Source of the DNA: Brevundimonas pondensis
Lineage (GTDB): Bacteria > Pseudomonadota > Alphaproteobacteria > Caulobacterales > Caulobacteraceae
Length of the DNA stretch: 64,000 nt
Assembly (NCBI RefSeq): GCF_017487345.1
Contig: NZ_CP062006.1
Span: forward strand, 3,152,501 to 3,216,500
Reading direction: 5' to 3'
This document shows positions 35,729 to 44,661 of the stretch, in pieces; within the stretch, counting starts at the first letter, position 1; each line of letters starts with the position of its first letter. The notes below the pieces were generated by a model. The model searched no databases, was not told where the DNA came from, and was given only the letters and a program-made list of their open reading frames with translations. Both the position numbers and the translations under genes were made by a program.

Positions 35729-37234
35729 GTGAGCAATATCACTTTTGAATCCATGGGCCTGAACAAGGCCCTCCTCCAGGCCCTGGCCTCGACCGGCTAT
35801 GAAAAGCCGACCCCGATCCAGGCCAAGGCCATCCCCGACGTCATGGCGGGCAAGGACCTGCTGGGCATCGCCCAGACCGGCACCGGCAAGACCGCGGCCT
35901 TCGCCCTGCCGATCCTGCATCGCCTGGCCGAGAACCGCGTCGCGCCCCAGCCGCGCACCACGCGCGCCCTGATCCTGTCGCCGACGCGCGAACTGGCCAC
36001 CCAGATCGCCGACAGCTTCAAGCAGTACGGCGCCCATCTGGGCTTCCGCGTCGCCGTCATCTTCGGCGGCGTGAAATACGGCCCGCAGGAACGCGCCCTG
36101 CAACAGGGCCTGGACGTCCTGGTCGCCGCCCCCGGCCGCCTGCTGGACCACCTGCAACAGAAGACCCTGGACCTGTCGTCGACCGAAATCTTCGTCCTGG
36201 ACGAAGCCGACCAGATGCTGGACCTGGGTTTCATCAAGCCCATCCGTCAGATCGTCAGCCGCATCCCGGCCAAGCGTCAGAACCTCTTCTTCTCGGCCAC
36301 CATGCCGTCGGAGATCGGCAAGCTGGCCGGCGAGCTGCTGAAGGACCCGGTCAAGGTCCAGGTCACGCCCCAGTCGACCACGGTCGAGCGCATCAAGCAG
36401 TCGGTCATCCACATCGAACAGGGCCGCAAGCGCGCCCTGCTGACCGAGCTGTTCAGCGACCCCGCCTATACGCGCTGCCTGGTCTTCACCAAGACCAAGC
36501 ACGGCGCCGACAAGGTCGCGGCCTATCTGGAAGCCGGCGGCGTCGAAGCCGGCGCCATCCACGGCAACAAGAGCCAGCCGCAGCGCGAGCGTGCGCTTGA
36601 AGCCTTCAAGAACGGCAAGCTGCGCGTCCTGGTCGCCACCGACATCGCCGCGCGCGGCATCGACGTGGACAAGGTCACCCACGTGGTGAACTTCGAGCTG
36701 CCCTATGTGCCCGAAGCCTATGTCCACCGCATCGGTCGTACGGCCCGCGCGGGCAAGGACGGCACCGCCATCAGCTTCGTCGCCGGCGACGAGATGAAGC
36801 TGCTCAAGGACATCGAAAAGGTCACGCGCCAGAAGATCCCGGCCGTGGACCGCCGCAACGACAAGGCCCTGGCCCAGCTGGACGCCTCGATCATGGCGGC
36901 CGGCGTCAAGCAGAAGGCCACCCTGCCCGAGCGTGAAGGCCGTGAAGGCCGCGGCGGCGGCGAAGGCCGCAACCGTCCTCGCAACCCGCGCCGCGACGGC
37001 GTCAAGCCGGAGGGCGGCGGTCAGCCGCACCGCCAGCGCAAGGGCGGCGCGAACCGCGACCGCACGCACCACGCCGAACGTCCGGCCGCGACCTATGATC
37101 CGATGGCGGGCGAACGTCCCAAGTCGTCGCCACGCGCCAACCCCTCGGCCGAGCCCAAGCCGGTCGGCGAGATGAAGCGCCGCCCGCGTCGCCGCCCGTC
37201 GAACGGCGGCAAGGGCTACGGCTCGCAGGGCTGA
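35729..37234 (+). CDS. DEAD-box ATP-dependent RNA helicase (RhlE-like)
   Basis: This 501 aa protein unwinds RNA in ribosome assembly or mRNA decay. Motifs seen are the Q-motif (KPTPIQ), AQTGTGKT, PTRELATQ, DEAD (VLDEADQML), SAT and HRIGRTARAG. A roughly 120-residue basic Gly/Arg-rich tail follows the helicase core. The GTG at 35729 (MSNITFESMGLN) is chosen from family N termini; GAAAG lies 10 nt upstream. The longer open frame upstream is the structured leader. Confidence 0.93.
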   Translation: MSNITFESMGLNKALLQALASTGYEKPTPIQAKAIPDVMAGKDLLGIAQTGTGKTAAFALPILHRLAENRVAPQPRTTRALILSPTRELATQIADSFKQYGAHLGFRVAVIFGGVKYGPQERALQQGLDVLVAAPGRLLDHLQQKTLDLSSTEIFVLDEADQMLDLGFIKPIRQIVSRIPAKRQNLFFSATMPSEIGKLAGELLKDPVKVQVTPQSTTVERIKQSVIHIEQGRKRALLTELFSDPAYTRCLVFTKTKHGADKVAAYLEAGGVEAGAIHGNKSQPQRERALEAFKNGKLRVLVATDIAARGIDVDKVTHVVNFELPYVPEAYVHRIGRTARAGKDGTAISFVAGDEMKLLKDIEKVTRQKIPAVDRRNDKALAQLDASIMAAGVKQKATLPEREGREGRGGGEGRNRPRNPRRDGVKPEGGGQPHRQRKGGANRDRTHHAERPAATYDPMAGERPKSSPRANPSAEPKPVGEMKRRPRRRPSNGGKGYGSQG

Positions 37235-37270
37235 TGATCCGGGCTTCGGCCCTGATCTGACGGCAAAGAA

Positions 37271-37302
37271 AAACGGCGGCTCCCGCAAGGGAGCCGCCGT
37301 TT
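37271..37302. terminator. Bidirectional terminator between helicase and fadL-like genes
   Basis: A perfect 14-bp stem (AAACGGCGGCTCCC with GGGAGCCGCCGTTT) has a GCAA loop. The A-rich 5' flank and T-rich 3' flank allow it to serve both convergent genes. Confidence 0.9.
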
Positions 37303-37324
37303 CCATGTCAGCAGCTTGCCCGGA

Positions 37325-38617
37325 TCAGAAGGCCCAGCGCGCGCCCAGCGAGGCGACCAGAGCCGAACCCTCGGCCGTGCCGCGCAGGTGCGAGGTCGTG
37401 GCCGCCGGGGTGCCGGCGTAGAAGGTGCGGTCGTCGTAGATGTCCGAGTCGCTGAAGGCGATGTAGGTCAGACCGGCGTCGAAGGTCACGCCCTTGGTCA
37501 CCTCGGTCGAACCGCCGACCGACACCAGCAGACGGTCGGCGTCCGGGATGCGGGCCGTACGCAGGCTGTCGCGGGTCGGGGTCGGGTCATAGCCGACGCC
37601 GGCGCGCAGCGTGGTCTTGTCGCTGAGGGCGTAGTCCAGGCCGATCGCGCCCGTGGTCACGTCCTTGTAGTTCTGATGGATCGAGTCGCCGCCGCCCGGA
37701 TAGTCGACGTTGATGGCGTCGAACTCGGACCAGCCGATGCGGTTGACCTGGGCGTTCAGGGTCAGCTTGTCGTTGACGGCGTAGCGGACCGAGGCCGAGG
37801 CGAACCACGGCGTGTTGAAGCTGGCCGTGCCGCCGGTCGAGACGCTGTTGGGGGCCAGGGGGCCGGTCAGGACGATGTTCACATCGCCGTCCAGCTCATG
37901 CTCGATCTTGGAGCGATAGGACAGACCGAAGTCCCAGGGCCCCTTGTGCACCTGAGCGCCGACGTTCCAGCCGAAGTCCCAGCCGTCGCCTTCCAGCGAG
38001 GACGAGCCGTCCGGCAGCAGAGGCGAGACCGACGGCATGGCCGAGGTCAGCTTGGCCTTGACGTACTGGGCGTTCAGACCGGCGCCGACGTCCAGCCAGT
38101 CGTTGACCTGATAGGCCACGGTCAGGCTGGCGTCGCCCGAGCGCAGTTCCGAGGTCAGGGCGTCATAGCGGGCGAAGGAGCCCTGCTCATACTTGGTGGT
38201 GAAGTTGTAGGGGGCGGCCATCGAGACGCCGACGGCGAAGCGGTCGCCGATCGGGGTGGCGAAGGCGAAGTTGGGCACCAGGCCGCTTTCGATCGGGTCC
38301 ACCTCGGTGTTGCGCGGGTCGCGCACCGGAACATTGGTTCCGCCCGGATAGGTGACGTAGGAGCCGTCGTTCTTCACTTCGGAGTCGATGCGAATGGCGT
38401 GCATGCCGAACGACAGCTCACGCCCGCTGCGGGCGATGGCGGCGGGGTTCCACCACATCGAGCCCGTGCCGCGGTCGGCGGCTTCGCCCGAGAAGGCGCG
38501 ACCGGCGCCGCGCACCGATTGTTCCTGCAGATAGAAGGAGCCGGCGAAGGCCGGAGCGGCCACGGAGGCCATGAGAACCGCGAGGCCGCCGATGCGGGCC
38601 ATGTTCCTGGGAGTCAT
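37325..38617 (-). CDS. FadL/TodX-family outer-membrane transporter
   Basis: This 430 aa beta-barrel precursor has a signal peptide ending at APAFA. It then has the family's N-terminal hatch segment (GSFYLQEQSVRGAGRAFSG, AADRGTGSMWWNPAAIA). It ends in Phe (ARWAF), the usual outer-membrane assembly signal. It probably imports hydrophobic compounds such as long-chain fatty acids. Monocistronic; terminator shared with the helicase gene. Confidence 0.92.
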   Translation of the reverse strand: MTPRNMARIGGLAVLMASVAAPAFAGSFYLQEQSVRGAGRAFSGEAADRGTGSMWWNPAAIARSGRELSFGMHAIRIDSEVKNDGSYVTYPGGTNVPVRDPRNTEVDPIESGLVPNFAFATPIGDRFAVGVSMAAPYNFTTKYEQGSFARYDALTSELRSGDASLTVAYQVNDWLDVGAGLNAQYVKAKLTSAMPSVSPLLPDGSSSLEGDGWDFGWNVGAQVHKGPWDFGLSYRSKIEHELDGDVNIVLTGPLAPNSVSTGGTASFNTPWFASASVRYAVNDKLTLNAQVNRIGWSEFDAINVDYPGGGDSIHQNYKDVTTGAIGLDYALSDKTTLRAGVGYDPTPTRDSLRTARIPDADRLLVSVGGSTEVTKGVTFDAGLTYIAFSDSDIYDDRTFYAGTPAATTSHLRGTAEGSALVASLGARWAF

Positions 38618-38799
38618 ACTGTTTCACCTATGTGGGACCGCCCGACCTTTACTGATGGTCGGGTCGTTGTTCGGGGAGAGAGGCGACGCTAACAGCCACA
38701 GCGCCTGTGTCATGAAAGCGTTGCGCCCAAGGCCCCTGTCGGACTGCAAATCGGCCAAACCGTGGCGGCGAAGTCGCACAATTTCACACCTTGGTGAGG

Positions 38800-39558
38800 T
38801 TACGTTACGGCAATATCAATGCCCATAGAACGTAGTTCTTGAGAAAGATCATGTTCCGCAAGGTCAACTTCGGCCTCGTCACGGCCACGAATCACCAACT
38901 GGGTTCCGACCTCTCCATCGCCGCCGAAACCGAAGGGATAGCTGCCGAACGACAGACCCGGCCGGACGACGGCGGCGGCCCTGAGAACCTCCGCGACAGC
39001 CCCCTCGCCGACGCCCGTGACCTTCAGATTACGGACGTGGATCACGGCGCCCGTACGCAGACGCGGGGTCACGTCCTGAAGCATGGCCTCCATGATCTTC
39101 GGCACGCCGGCCATGACGAAGACATTGCCGATCTGGAACCCTGGCGCATCGGTCACCGGATTGGCGATCAGGGTCCCGCCCTCGGGAATGCGCGCCATGC
39201 GCCGCCGCGCGGCGTTGAACTCGCCCGGCGGATAGCGCCGCTCGAGAACGGCCAGGGCCTCGGGGTGCTCGCGCACCGCCACGCCAAAAGCCGCGCCCAC
39301 AGCGTCGGCGGTGATGTCGTCATGGGTCGGACCGATGCCGCCGGTGGTGAAGACATAGTCATAGGCCTCGCGCAGGGCGTTCAGCGCCCCGACGATCTGA
39401 TCCTGCCGGTCGCCGACCGTGCGGGCCTCCAACAGGTCGATCCCCAGACTGGCCAGAAAGCGGGCGATGGTGTTCAGGTTCGTATCCTGGGTCCGACCGG
39501 ACAGGATTTCGTCGCCGATGATCAGGACAGCGGCAGCAGGGGCGGCTTGATCGGTCAT
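38800..39558 (-). CDS. CinA/MoaB-like molybdopterin-binding domain protein
   Basis: This 252 aa protein has the MoCF-binding fold seen at the N terminus of CinA (LIIGDEILSGRTQDTN, TTGGIGPTHDD). It lacks the C-terminal PncC deamidase domain found in full-length CinA, so it corresponds to the stand-alone form. It is divergent from map. The 182-bp gap to the fadL-like gene holds that gene's unrecognised promoter. Confidence 0.88.
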   Translation of the reverse strand: MTDQAAPAAAVLIIGDEILSGRTQDTNLNTIARFLASLGIDLLEARTVGDRQDQIVGALNALREAYDYVFTTGGIGPTHDDITADAVGAAFGVAVREHPEALAVLERRYPPGEFNAARRRMARIPEGGTLIANPVTDAPGFQIGNVFVMAGVPKIMEAMLQDVTPRLRTGAVIHVRNLKVTGVGEGAVAEVLRAAAVVRPGLSFGSYPFGFGGDGEVGTQLVIRGRDEAEVDLAEHDLSQELRSMGIDIAVT

Positions 39559-39602
39559 GCCCTTCAGATAGGCGCCGCCTGCCCCCGCGTCATCGGCGCC
39601 GC

Positions 39603-39630
39603 CTGACGAGGTTGAGGTTTTATGCTAGTC
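39603..39630 (+). promoter_or_regulatory. Candidate promoter of map
   Basis: CTGACGA (39603-39609), a 14-nt spacer and GCTAGTC (39624-39630) resemble the Caulobacter housekeeping consensus. The predicted 5' untranslated region is about 60 nt. Confidence 0.4.
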
Positions 39631-39697
39631 TCGCCATCTGACACTCAAGAAACAGCCCAGCCGCCCTCCCCTTCGGCGGCGCGCCCGAAAGCAGATC

Positions 39698-40519
39698 ATG
39701 TACGAGACCCCCGACCTGGATAACGACGCCTTCGTCCGCAGCCACGAAATCCGCATCCACGACGCGGAGGCCTTCGAGGGCATGCGCAAGGCCGGACGTC
39801 TGGTCGCCGAAGCCCTGGACATGATCGGCGAGCACGTGAAGCCCGGCGTGACCACGGGCGAGTTGGACGACCTGGTGCGCGAGTTCACCCTGGCGCGCGG
39901 CGGCATCCCCGCCTGCCTTGGCTACAAGGGCTATACCAAGACGATCTGCACCTCGATCAACCACGTCGTCTGCCACGGCATTCCCGGCGACAAGGTTCTG
40001 AAGGAAGGCGACATCGTCAACATCGACCACACGGTCATCGTCGACGGCTGGCACGGCGACAGCAGTCGCATGTTCCCGGTCGGCGAGATCAACGCGCGCT
40101 CGAAAAAGCTGATCGACGTCACCTATGACTCGCTGGAGCTGGGCCTGGCCCAGGTCAAACCGGGCAACACCTTCGGCGACATCGGTTTCGCCATCCAGAA
40201 ATACGTCGAGGCCCAGCGCATGAGCGTGGTCCGCGACTTCTGCGGCCACGGCATCGGCCGCGTCTTCCACGACAGCCCCAACGTCCTGCACTACGGCCGT
40301 CGCGGCGAGGGCGCCGTGCTGAAGCCCGGCATGTTCTTCACCGTCGAGCCGATGGTGAACCTGGGCAAGCCGGCGGTGAAGGTGCTGTCGGACGGCTGGA
40401 CCGCCGTGACCCGCGACAAGTCCCTTTCGGCCCAGTGCGAGCACACCATTGGCGTGACCGAAGACGGCCTGGAAATCTTCTCGGCCTCGCCGAAGGGCCT
40501 GTTCCGTCCGAAATTCTGA
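39698..40519 (+). CDS. map: Methionine aminopeptidase, type I
   Basis: This 273 aa enzyme removes N-terminal methionine. The five metal ligands are visible in order: D in NIDHTVIVDGW, D in GDSSRMF, H in GHGIGR, E in FTVEPM and E in QCEHTIG. Length is normal for type Ia. It precedes radC by 26 nt. Confidence 0.97.
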   Translation: MYETPDLDNDAFVRSHEIRIHDAEAFEGMRKAGRLVAEALDMIGEHVKPGVTTGELDDLVREFTLARGGIPACLGYKGYTKTICTSINHVVCHGIPGDKVLKEGDIVNIDHTVIVDGWHGDSSRMFPVGEINARSKKLIDVTYDSLELGLAQVKPGNTFGDIGFAIQKYVEAQRMSVVRDFCGHGIGRVFHDSPNVLHYGRRGEGAVLKPGMFFTVEPMVNLGKPAVKVLSDGWTAVTRDKSLSAQCEHTIGVTEDGLEIFSASPKGLFRPKF

Positions 40520-40525
40520 GCTAGT

Positions 40526-40542
40526 CTCCCCTCCGGGGGAGG
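40526..40542 (+). promoter_or_regulatory. Hairpin covering the radC ribosome binding site
   Basis: CTCCCC (40526-40531) pairs with GGGGAG (40536-40541) around a TCCG loop. The 3' arm is the radC Shine-Dalgarno (GGGGGAGG), so folding would occlude initiation. Confidence 0.5.
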
Positions 40543-40545
40543 CTG

Positions 40546-41277
40546 ATGCTCGATCAACCGCCGGAAAAGCCGAAGGCCAAGCCGCACCACGCCGGTCATC
40601 GCGAGCGGCTGCGCGAACGCGCGCGCGGCGCCGGCATCCACCACCTGCCCGACTACGAACTGCTTGAGCTGTTTCTGTTCCGCAGCCAGCCGCAGGGCGA
40701 TGTCAAACCCATCGCCAAGGCCCTGCTGACCCGCTTCGGGTCGCTGGCGGCCGTCCTGGCCGCCTCGGTCGAGGATCTGATGACCGTCCGGGCCGAGGAT
40801 TCGCGCGGCCGTTCCAAGGGCGTCGGCGCCGAGACCGCGCTCGACCTGGCCGCCCTGCACGAAGTCTCGCGTCGCGTGACCAAGGAAGAGGCCAACAAGC
40901 GCACCGTCATCTCGTCGTGGACGGCCCTGCTGGCCTATGTCCGCCTCAGCCTTCAGCACGAACCGCGCGAGCAGTTCCGCGTCCTCTATCTGGACAAGAA
41001 GAACCAGCTGATCCTCGACGAGATTCAGAACCGCGGCACGGTCGATCACGCCCCCGTCTATCCGCGGGAGGTGGTGCGGCGGGCGCTGGAGCTGTCGGCC
41101 AGCGCCATGATCATCGTCCACAACCACCCCTCGGGCGACCCGACCCCCAGCCGCGCCGACATCGACATGACCAGGCAGGTGATCGAGGCCGCCCGCTCGC
41201 TCAGCCTTCAGGTCCACGACCATCTCATCGTCGGCCGCGAGGGCGTGGCCAGTTTCAAGCAACTGGGTTTGATGTGA
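40546..41277 (+). CDS. radC: RadC family (UPF0758) JAMM-domain protein
   Basis: This 243 aa protein has an N-terminal helix-hairpin-helix region (ELLELFLFRSQPQGD) and a C-terminal JAMM metalloprotease-like motif (HNHPSGDPTPSRADID). Despite the name, a role in DNA repair is unproven for the family. Its stop overlaps the next start (GTGA). Confidence 0.94.
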   Translation: MLDQPPEKPKAKPHHAGHRERLRERARGAGIHHLPDYELLELFLFRSQPQGDVKPIAKALLTRFGSLAAVLAASVEDLMTVRAEDSRGRSKGVGAETALDLAALHEVSRRVTKEEANKRTVISSWTALLAYVRLSLQHEPREQFRVLYLDKKNQLILDEIQNRGTVDHAPVYPREVVRRALELSASAMIIVHNHPSGDPTPSRADIDMTRQVIEAARSLSLQVHDHLIVGREGVASFKQLGLM

Positions 41278-41798
41278 CCATACTCACCACCGACCGCCTG
41301 ACCCTGACGCCCGTCGCCGTCAGCGACTTGAATGACCTGATCGGCCTGTGGGCCGACGCCGACTTCACCCGCCACATCATGGGGCGCGGCCTGTCGGAAG
41401 AAGAAGTCTGGTTCCGACTGCTGCGCGACATGGGCCACTGGCAGGCCAAGGGTTATGGCAACTGGTCGATCCGAGAGACGGATAGCGGCGCCTATGTCGG
41501 CAGCGTCGGGGTGCTGGACTATCGCCGCGAGATGACCCCGGCCTTCGACGCGCCGGAACTGGGCTGGGGCGTCGCCCCCGTCTTCCAGGGACAGGGCCTG
41601 GCCCATGAAGCCGTCCAGGCCGCACTAGACTGGACCGACGCCTATCGGCTGGAGCCGCGCACGGTTTGCATGATCTCGCCTGAAAACACCGCCTCGGTGA
41701 AGCTGGCCGAGCGGCTCGGGTACCGCCCCTATGCCGAGGCGAACTACAAGAACTCGACCGTCACCCTGTTTGAACGTCCCCGCACGGTTGCGGGCTGA
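41274..41798 (+). CDS. GNAT family N-acetyltransferase (RimJ/RimL-like)
   Basis: This 174 aa protein matches the Acetyltransf_3 pattern: TDRLTLTPV at the N terminus, the acetyl-CoA loop region GVAPVFQGQGLAHEAV, and ENTASVKLAERLGY. The GTG start at 41274 overlaps the radC stop by 4 nt, and homologues begin at this point. The acceptor substrate is unknown. Confidence 0.88.
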   Translation: MTILTTDRLTLTPVAVSDLNDLIGLWADADFTRHIMGRGLSEEEVWFRLLRDMGHWQAKGYGNWSIRETDSGAYVGSVGVLDYRREMTPAFDAPELGWGVAPVFQGQGLAHEAVQAALDWTDAYRLEPRTVCMISPENTASVKLAERLGYRPYAEANYKNSTVTLFERPRTVAG

Positions 41799-41864
41799 CA
41801 GACGGCCCGCACCTCTTTAGGTTTTACAGTTCAGATCCGACCTGCCGGTTTCGAGAGTAGCTTC

Positions 41865-42107
41865 ATGCCCATGTCCGCCGACGTCCTTCGCGCCCACCTG
41901 GTCGAGGCCTTCCCCGATGCGGACATCGCCATCGAGGATCTGGCCGGCGACGGCGACCACTATCGCGCCCGCATCGTCTCCGTCGCCTTCAAGGGCCTGC
42001 CGCGCGTGCGCCAGCATCAGCTCGTTTACGGCGCATTGAAGGGACAGATGGGCGGCGAACTGCACGCCCTGGCGCTTGAGACCTCCGCTCCTGTCGAGGC
42101 GGACTGA
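41865..42107 (+). CDS. BolA/IbaG family protein
   Basis: This 80 aa protein has the BolA fold, with GDGDHYRARIVSVAFKGL and RVRQHQLVYGALKG, including the conserved His that ligates Fe-S with monothiol glutaredoxins. A second in-frame ATG lies two codons on. No glutaredoxin gene follows; the next gene, 3 nt away, is an aldo/keto-reductase-like pseudo-enzyme. Confidence 0.9.
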   Translation: MPMSADVLRAHLVEAFPDADIAIEDLAGDGDHYRARIVSVAFKGLPRVRQHQLVYGALKGQMGGELHALALETSAPVEAD

Positions 42108-42110
42108 CTC

Positions 42111-43028
42111 GTGCGCTATCGCCCGTTCGGCGCATCAGGCGCGGCGGTTTCCAATCTGACGCTCAGCCTGGGCGTAGAAACCCTGTCGCGCGGCCGCGTC
42201 GCCCTCAGCGAACTGATCTTCACCGCGCTGGAAGCCGGAGTGAACAGCTACCACCTCGAGAATGCAGACCCCGCACTGGCCGAAATCGTCGGCGAGGCCC
42301 TGGGACACGTCGAGCGACGTCTGGTCAGCGTCGGCGTCTCCCTGGGGGTCGGCGACGGCCGCAAGAAGGACTTTCGCGACTTTTCGGCTGACGGTCTCAC
42401 CAGCGCCATCGACCGGGCCCTGCATGCCTCGGGCCTGGGCTGGTTCGACGTGGCCGTGCTGGACGAGCCCGCCGATGACGAACTGCCGCAAGCTTCGCTG
42501 ATCGCGCTGAAGGCTCTGCGCAAGGCCGGTCATGTACGCCTTCTGGGGGTTTCGGGCGATTCCCCGGTGATGGACGTCTATGTTTCGACGGGCGCCTTCG
42601 ACGTCCTCTACACCCCCTTCCACGCCAATGTGGAATGGCGCATTCGTTCGCGCATGCGGGCCGCCCGCGAACGCGACATGGCCATCTTCACCTACGACTA
42701 CTTCCCCGAAAGCCTGTCGACCGAACGCAAGGCCGCGGGCGCAGGCGCGACGACGAAAAAGAAGGGGCTGTTCGGCTTCGGCGGCAAACCTGTCGAACAG
42801 GGCATGTCAAACCCGGGTTCTTTCGCCTTTCTGCATCAGACCCCGAACTGGAAAGCCGAGGAAATCTGCCTGGCCTTCACCCTGACCGATCCCGCCATCT
42901 CCAGCGTTCTGGTTCACGCCGTGAATCCCGAACGAATGGAGGCCCTGGCGGCGGTCCCCGAGCGTGATCTGCCGCCGGGTCTCTCCGCACAGATTGAGAT
43001 GGCGCGCGTCGGGTCGGCGGTCGCCTAA
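42111..43028 (+). CDS. Aldo/keto reductase-fold protein without catalytic tetrad
   Basis: This 305 aa protein begins like an AKR (MRYRPFGASGAAVSNLTLSL). The catalytic positions are degenerate. Where AKRs have DTADxYG there is NSYHLENADP, with no Asp/Tyr pair. The beta-strand lysine is replaced in LVSVGVSLG. The histidine of the LxLxxH strand is Asp in VAVLDEPADD. A Lys/Gly-rich insertion (TTKKKGLFGFGG) interrupts the C-terminal half. It is likely non-enzymatic or altered in chemistry. The GTG start is 3 nt after the bolA-like gene. Alignment was by eye. Confidence 0.7.
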   Translation: MRYRPFGASGAAVSNLTLSLGVETLSRGRVALSELIFTALEAGVNSYHLENADPALAEIVGEALGHVERRLVSVGVSLGVGDGRKKDFRDFSADGLTSAIDRALHASGLGWFDVAVLDEPADDELPQASLIALKALRKAGHVRLLGVSGDSPVMDVYVSTGAFDVLYTPFHANVEWRIRSRMRAARERDMAIFTYDYFPESLSTERKAAGAGATTKKKGLFGFGGKPVEQGMSNPGSFAFLHQTPNWKAEEICLAFTLTDPAISSVLVHAVNPERMEALAAVPERDLPPGLSAQIEMARVGSAVA

Positions 43029-43810
43029 CCGCCCATCGCCGTGAACGGCCCGTTGAGGAAGCCGGGCTTGCGATAGGTCAGGCGCTGACCGTCGGCGCCC
43101 AGGACCCGTCCCCCCGCCGCTTCCAGCACCGCCTGCCCCGCCGCCGTGTCCCACTCCGACGTCGGCCCTGTGCGCGGATAGGCGTCAAAACGCCCCTCGG
43201 CGATCAGGCAGAATTTCAGGGACGAGTCCGTGCCCTGCCACTGGGTGCAGCCGTGCCGGGCGGCCAGACGCGTCGCCTCTTCGTCGGTCAGGCTATGGCT
43301 CAGAAGCGCGATGCCCTCGGCCGGACGGGCGCGCACCCTGATCGGCCGCCAGGCCTCGCCAAAGACACGGCGCACCGCCCCCTTGCCCGGCGCCGTCGAG
43401 GCCCAGGTCACGCCGGTCGCCGGGGCGGTCACCACGCCCGCGACAGGCGCGTCGCCGCGCATCAGGGCGATATTGACGGTGAAGCTCTCGCGCCCCTGAA
43501 CAAAGCCCTTGGTCCCGTCCAGGGGATCGATCAGCCAGAACCATTCGCCGACCACGGCGGGCAGGCCGTCAGCGGCCGAGGCCTCCTCAGCCACAGCCTC
43601 CACCTCGGGCCAACGCTCCGCCAGCCGCTTCAGGATCAGGGCCTCGGCGGCGCGGTCCGCCTCGGTCACCGGGCTGGCGTCGGACTTGGTCTCGACCACC
43701 GTGCCAGCCCGCCAATAGGGCAGGATCAAACGCGCGGCCTCCTCGGCGATGTCGGCGATGGTCCCGGCGAGGGCGCCGGAAGCGAGGTCGGTCTCAAGAG
43801 AGTGCGTCAT
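43025..43810 (-). CDS. cysQ: 3'(2'),5'-bisphosphate nucleotidase, inositol monophosphatase family
   Basis: This 261 aa enzyme recycles PAP from sulfate assimilation. Motifs are SPVTEADRAAE, the metal site WLIDPLDGTKGFVQG and GPTSEWDTAAGQAVLEAAGG. Start 43810 is chosen because GAGG lies 7 nt upstream; an in-frame start at 43855 would add 15 residues. It is convergent with, and overlaps by 4 nt, the AKR-like gene. An inositol-phosphatase role is possible but less likely. Confidence 0.9.
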   Translation of the reverse strand: MTHSLETDLASGALAGTIADIAEEAARLILPYWRAGTVVETKSDASPVTEADRAAEALILKRLAERWPEVEAVAEEASAADGLPAVVGEWFWLIDPLDGTKGFVQGRESFTVNIALMRGDAPVAGVVTAPATGVTWASTAPGKGAVRRVFGEAWRPIRVRARPAEGIALLSHSLTDEEATRLAARHGCTQWQGTDSSLKFCLIAEGRFDAYPRTGPTSEWDTAAGQAVLEAAGGRVLGADGQRLTYRKPGFLNGPFTAMGG

Positions 43811-43899
43811 GTCATCGCCTCGATAGCCCATGCGCCCGGTTTCAAGAACCGGCAAATCAGGTCAGCCTTGACCATTCCCGCCAGCAGACCGCCCGATCG

Positions 43900-44607
43900 A
43901 TGACCTTCCCTGATCTTTCCGCCGCCTCGCCTTCGGCCGACCTCGCCGCCGCCGACCTGCCCGCAGCCAGTCTGCCCGCAGGTGGGGCCGAACTGGCCGC
44001 CTTCATCGCCGGAAAGCTGTGCCACGACTTCATCAGCCCGGCGGGGGCCATCATGTCGGGCCTCGATCTGCTGGAAGACCCCACCGCCCAGGACATGCGC
44101 GACGACGCCATGGGCCTGATCCGCCAGAGCGCGAAAAAAATGGTCGCCCACGTCCATTTCGCCCGCGTCGCTTTCGGCGCCGCCACCACCAGCGAACAAT
44201 TCCTTTCGGCTGAACTGCACGGCCTGGTGGCCGGCCTGTCCGAGGGGGGGCGCGCCAGCCTGGAGTGGCGCATTCCGGAAGGGACCGCCTTCACCAAGCC
44301 CCAGGCCCGCATCCTGATCAACCTGGCCTGGATGACCCTGGGCGCCCTGCCCACCGGCGGCGTCGCCACCGTCACTGTCCGACAGGAAGGCGACCGTCTG
44401 CTGTTGATCGGCTCGGCCGAAGGCGCGCGTGCGCGCCTGAAACCCGAAGCCCTCACCGGGTTGAAGGGCGAACGACTGCTCGAAGGCCTGGCGGGCCAAT
44501 GGATCCAGCCCTACTGGCTATGGCTGGCCGTCAACGAGACGGGCGGCCGCCTGGATGTCGCCTCCGACGAAGGTCGCGTCGGCTTGATCGCCCATGTTCC
44601 AGCCTGA
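43900..44607 (+). CDS. chpT: Histidine phosphotransferase ChpT
   Basis: ChpT relays phosphate from the hybrid kinase CckA to CtrA and CpdR, controlling the alphaproteobacterial cell cycle. The 235 aa protein has a dimerisation helix with phospho-acceptor His42 (KLCHDFISPAGAIMSGLDLL) and a degenerate, non-ATP-binding HATPase-like C-terminal half. Its N terminus has an extra Ala/Pro-rich stretch of about 25 residues. It is followed by CheY-like and CheR genes, a neighbourhood also found in Caulobacter. Confidence 0.93.
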   Translation: MTFPDLSAASPSADLAAADLPAASLPAGGAELAAFIAGKLCHDFISPAGAIMSGLDLLEDPTAQDMRDDAMGLIRQSAKKMVAHVHFARVAFGAATTSEQFLSAELHGLVAGLSEGGRASLEWRIPEGTAFTKPQARILINLAWMTLGALPTGGVATVTVRQEGDRLLLIGSAEGARARLKPEALTGLKGERLLEGLAGQWIQPYWLWLAVNETGGRLDVASDEGRVGLIAHVPA

Positions 44608-44661
44608 CAACCGCGATCTGGACCCCCGCCCCCAATCGTCCGTTAACCCCCAGAGCCGATC

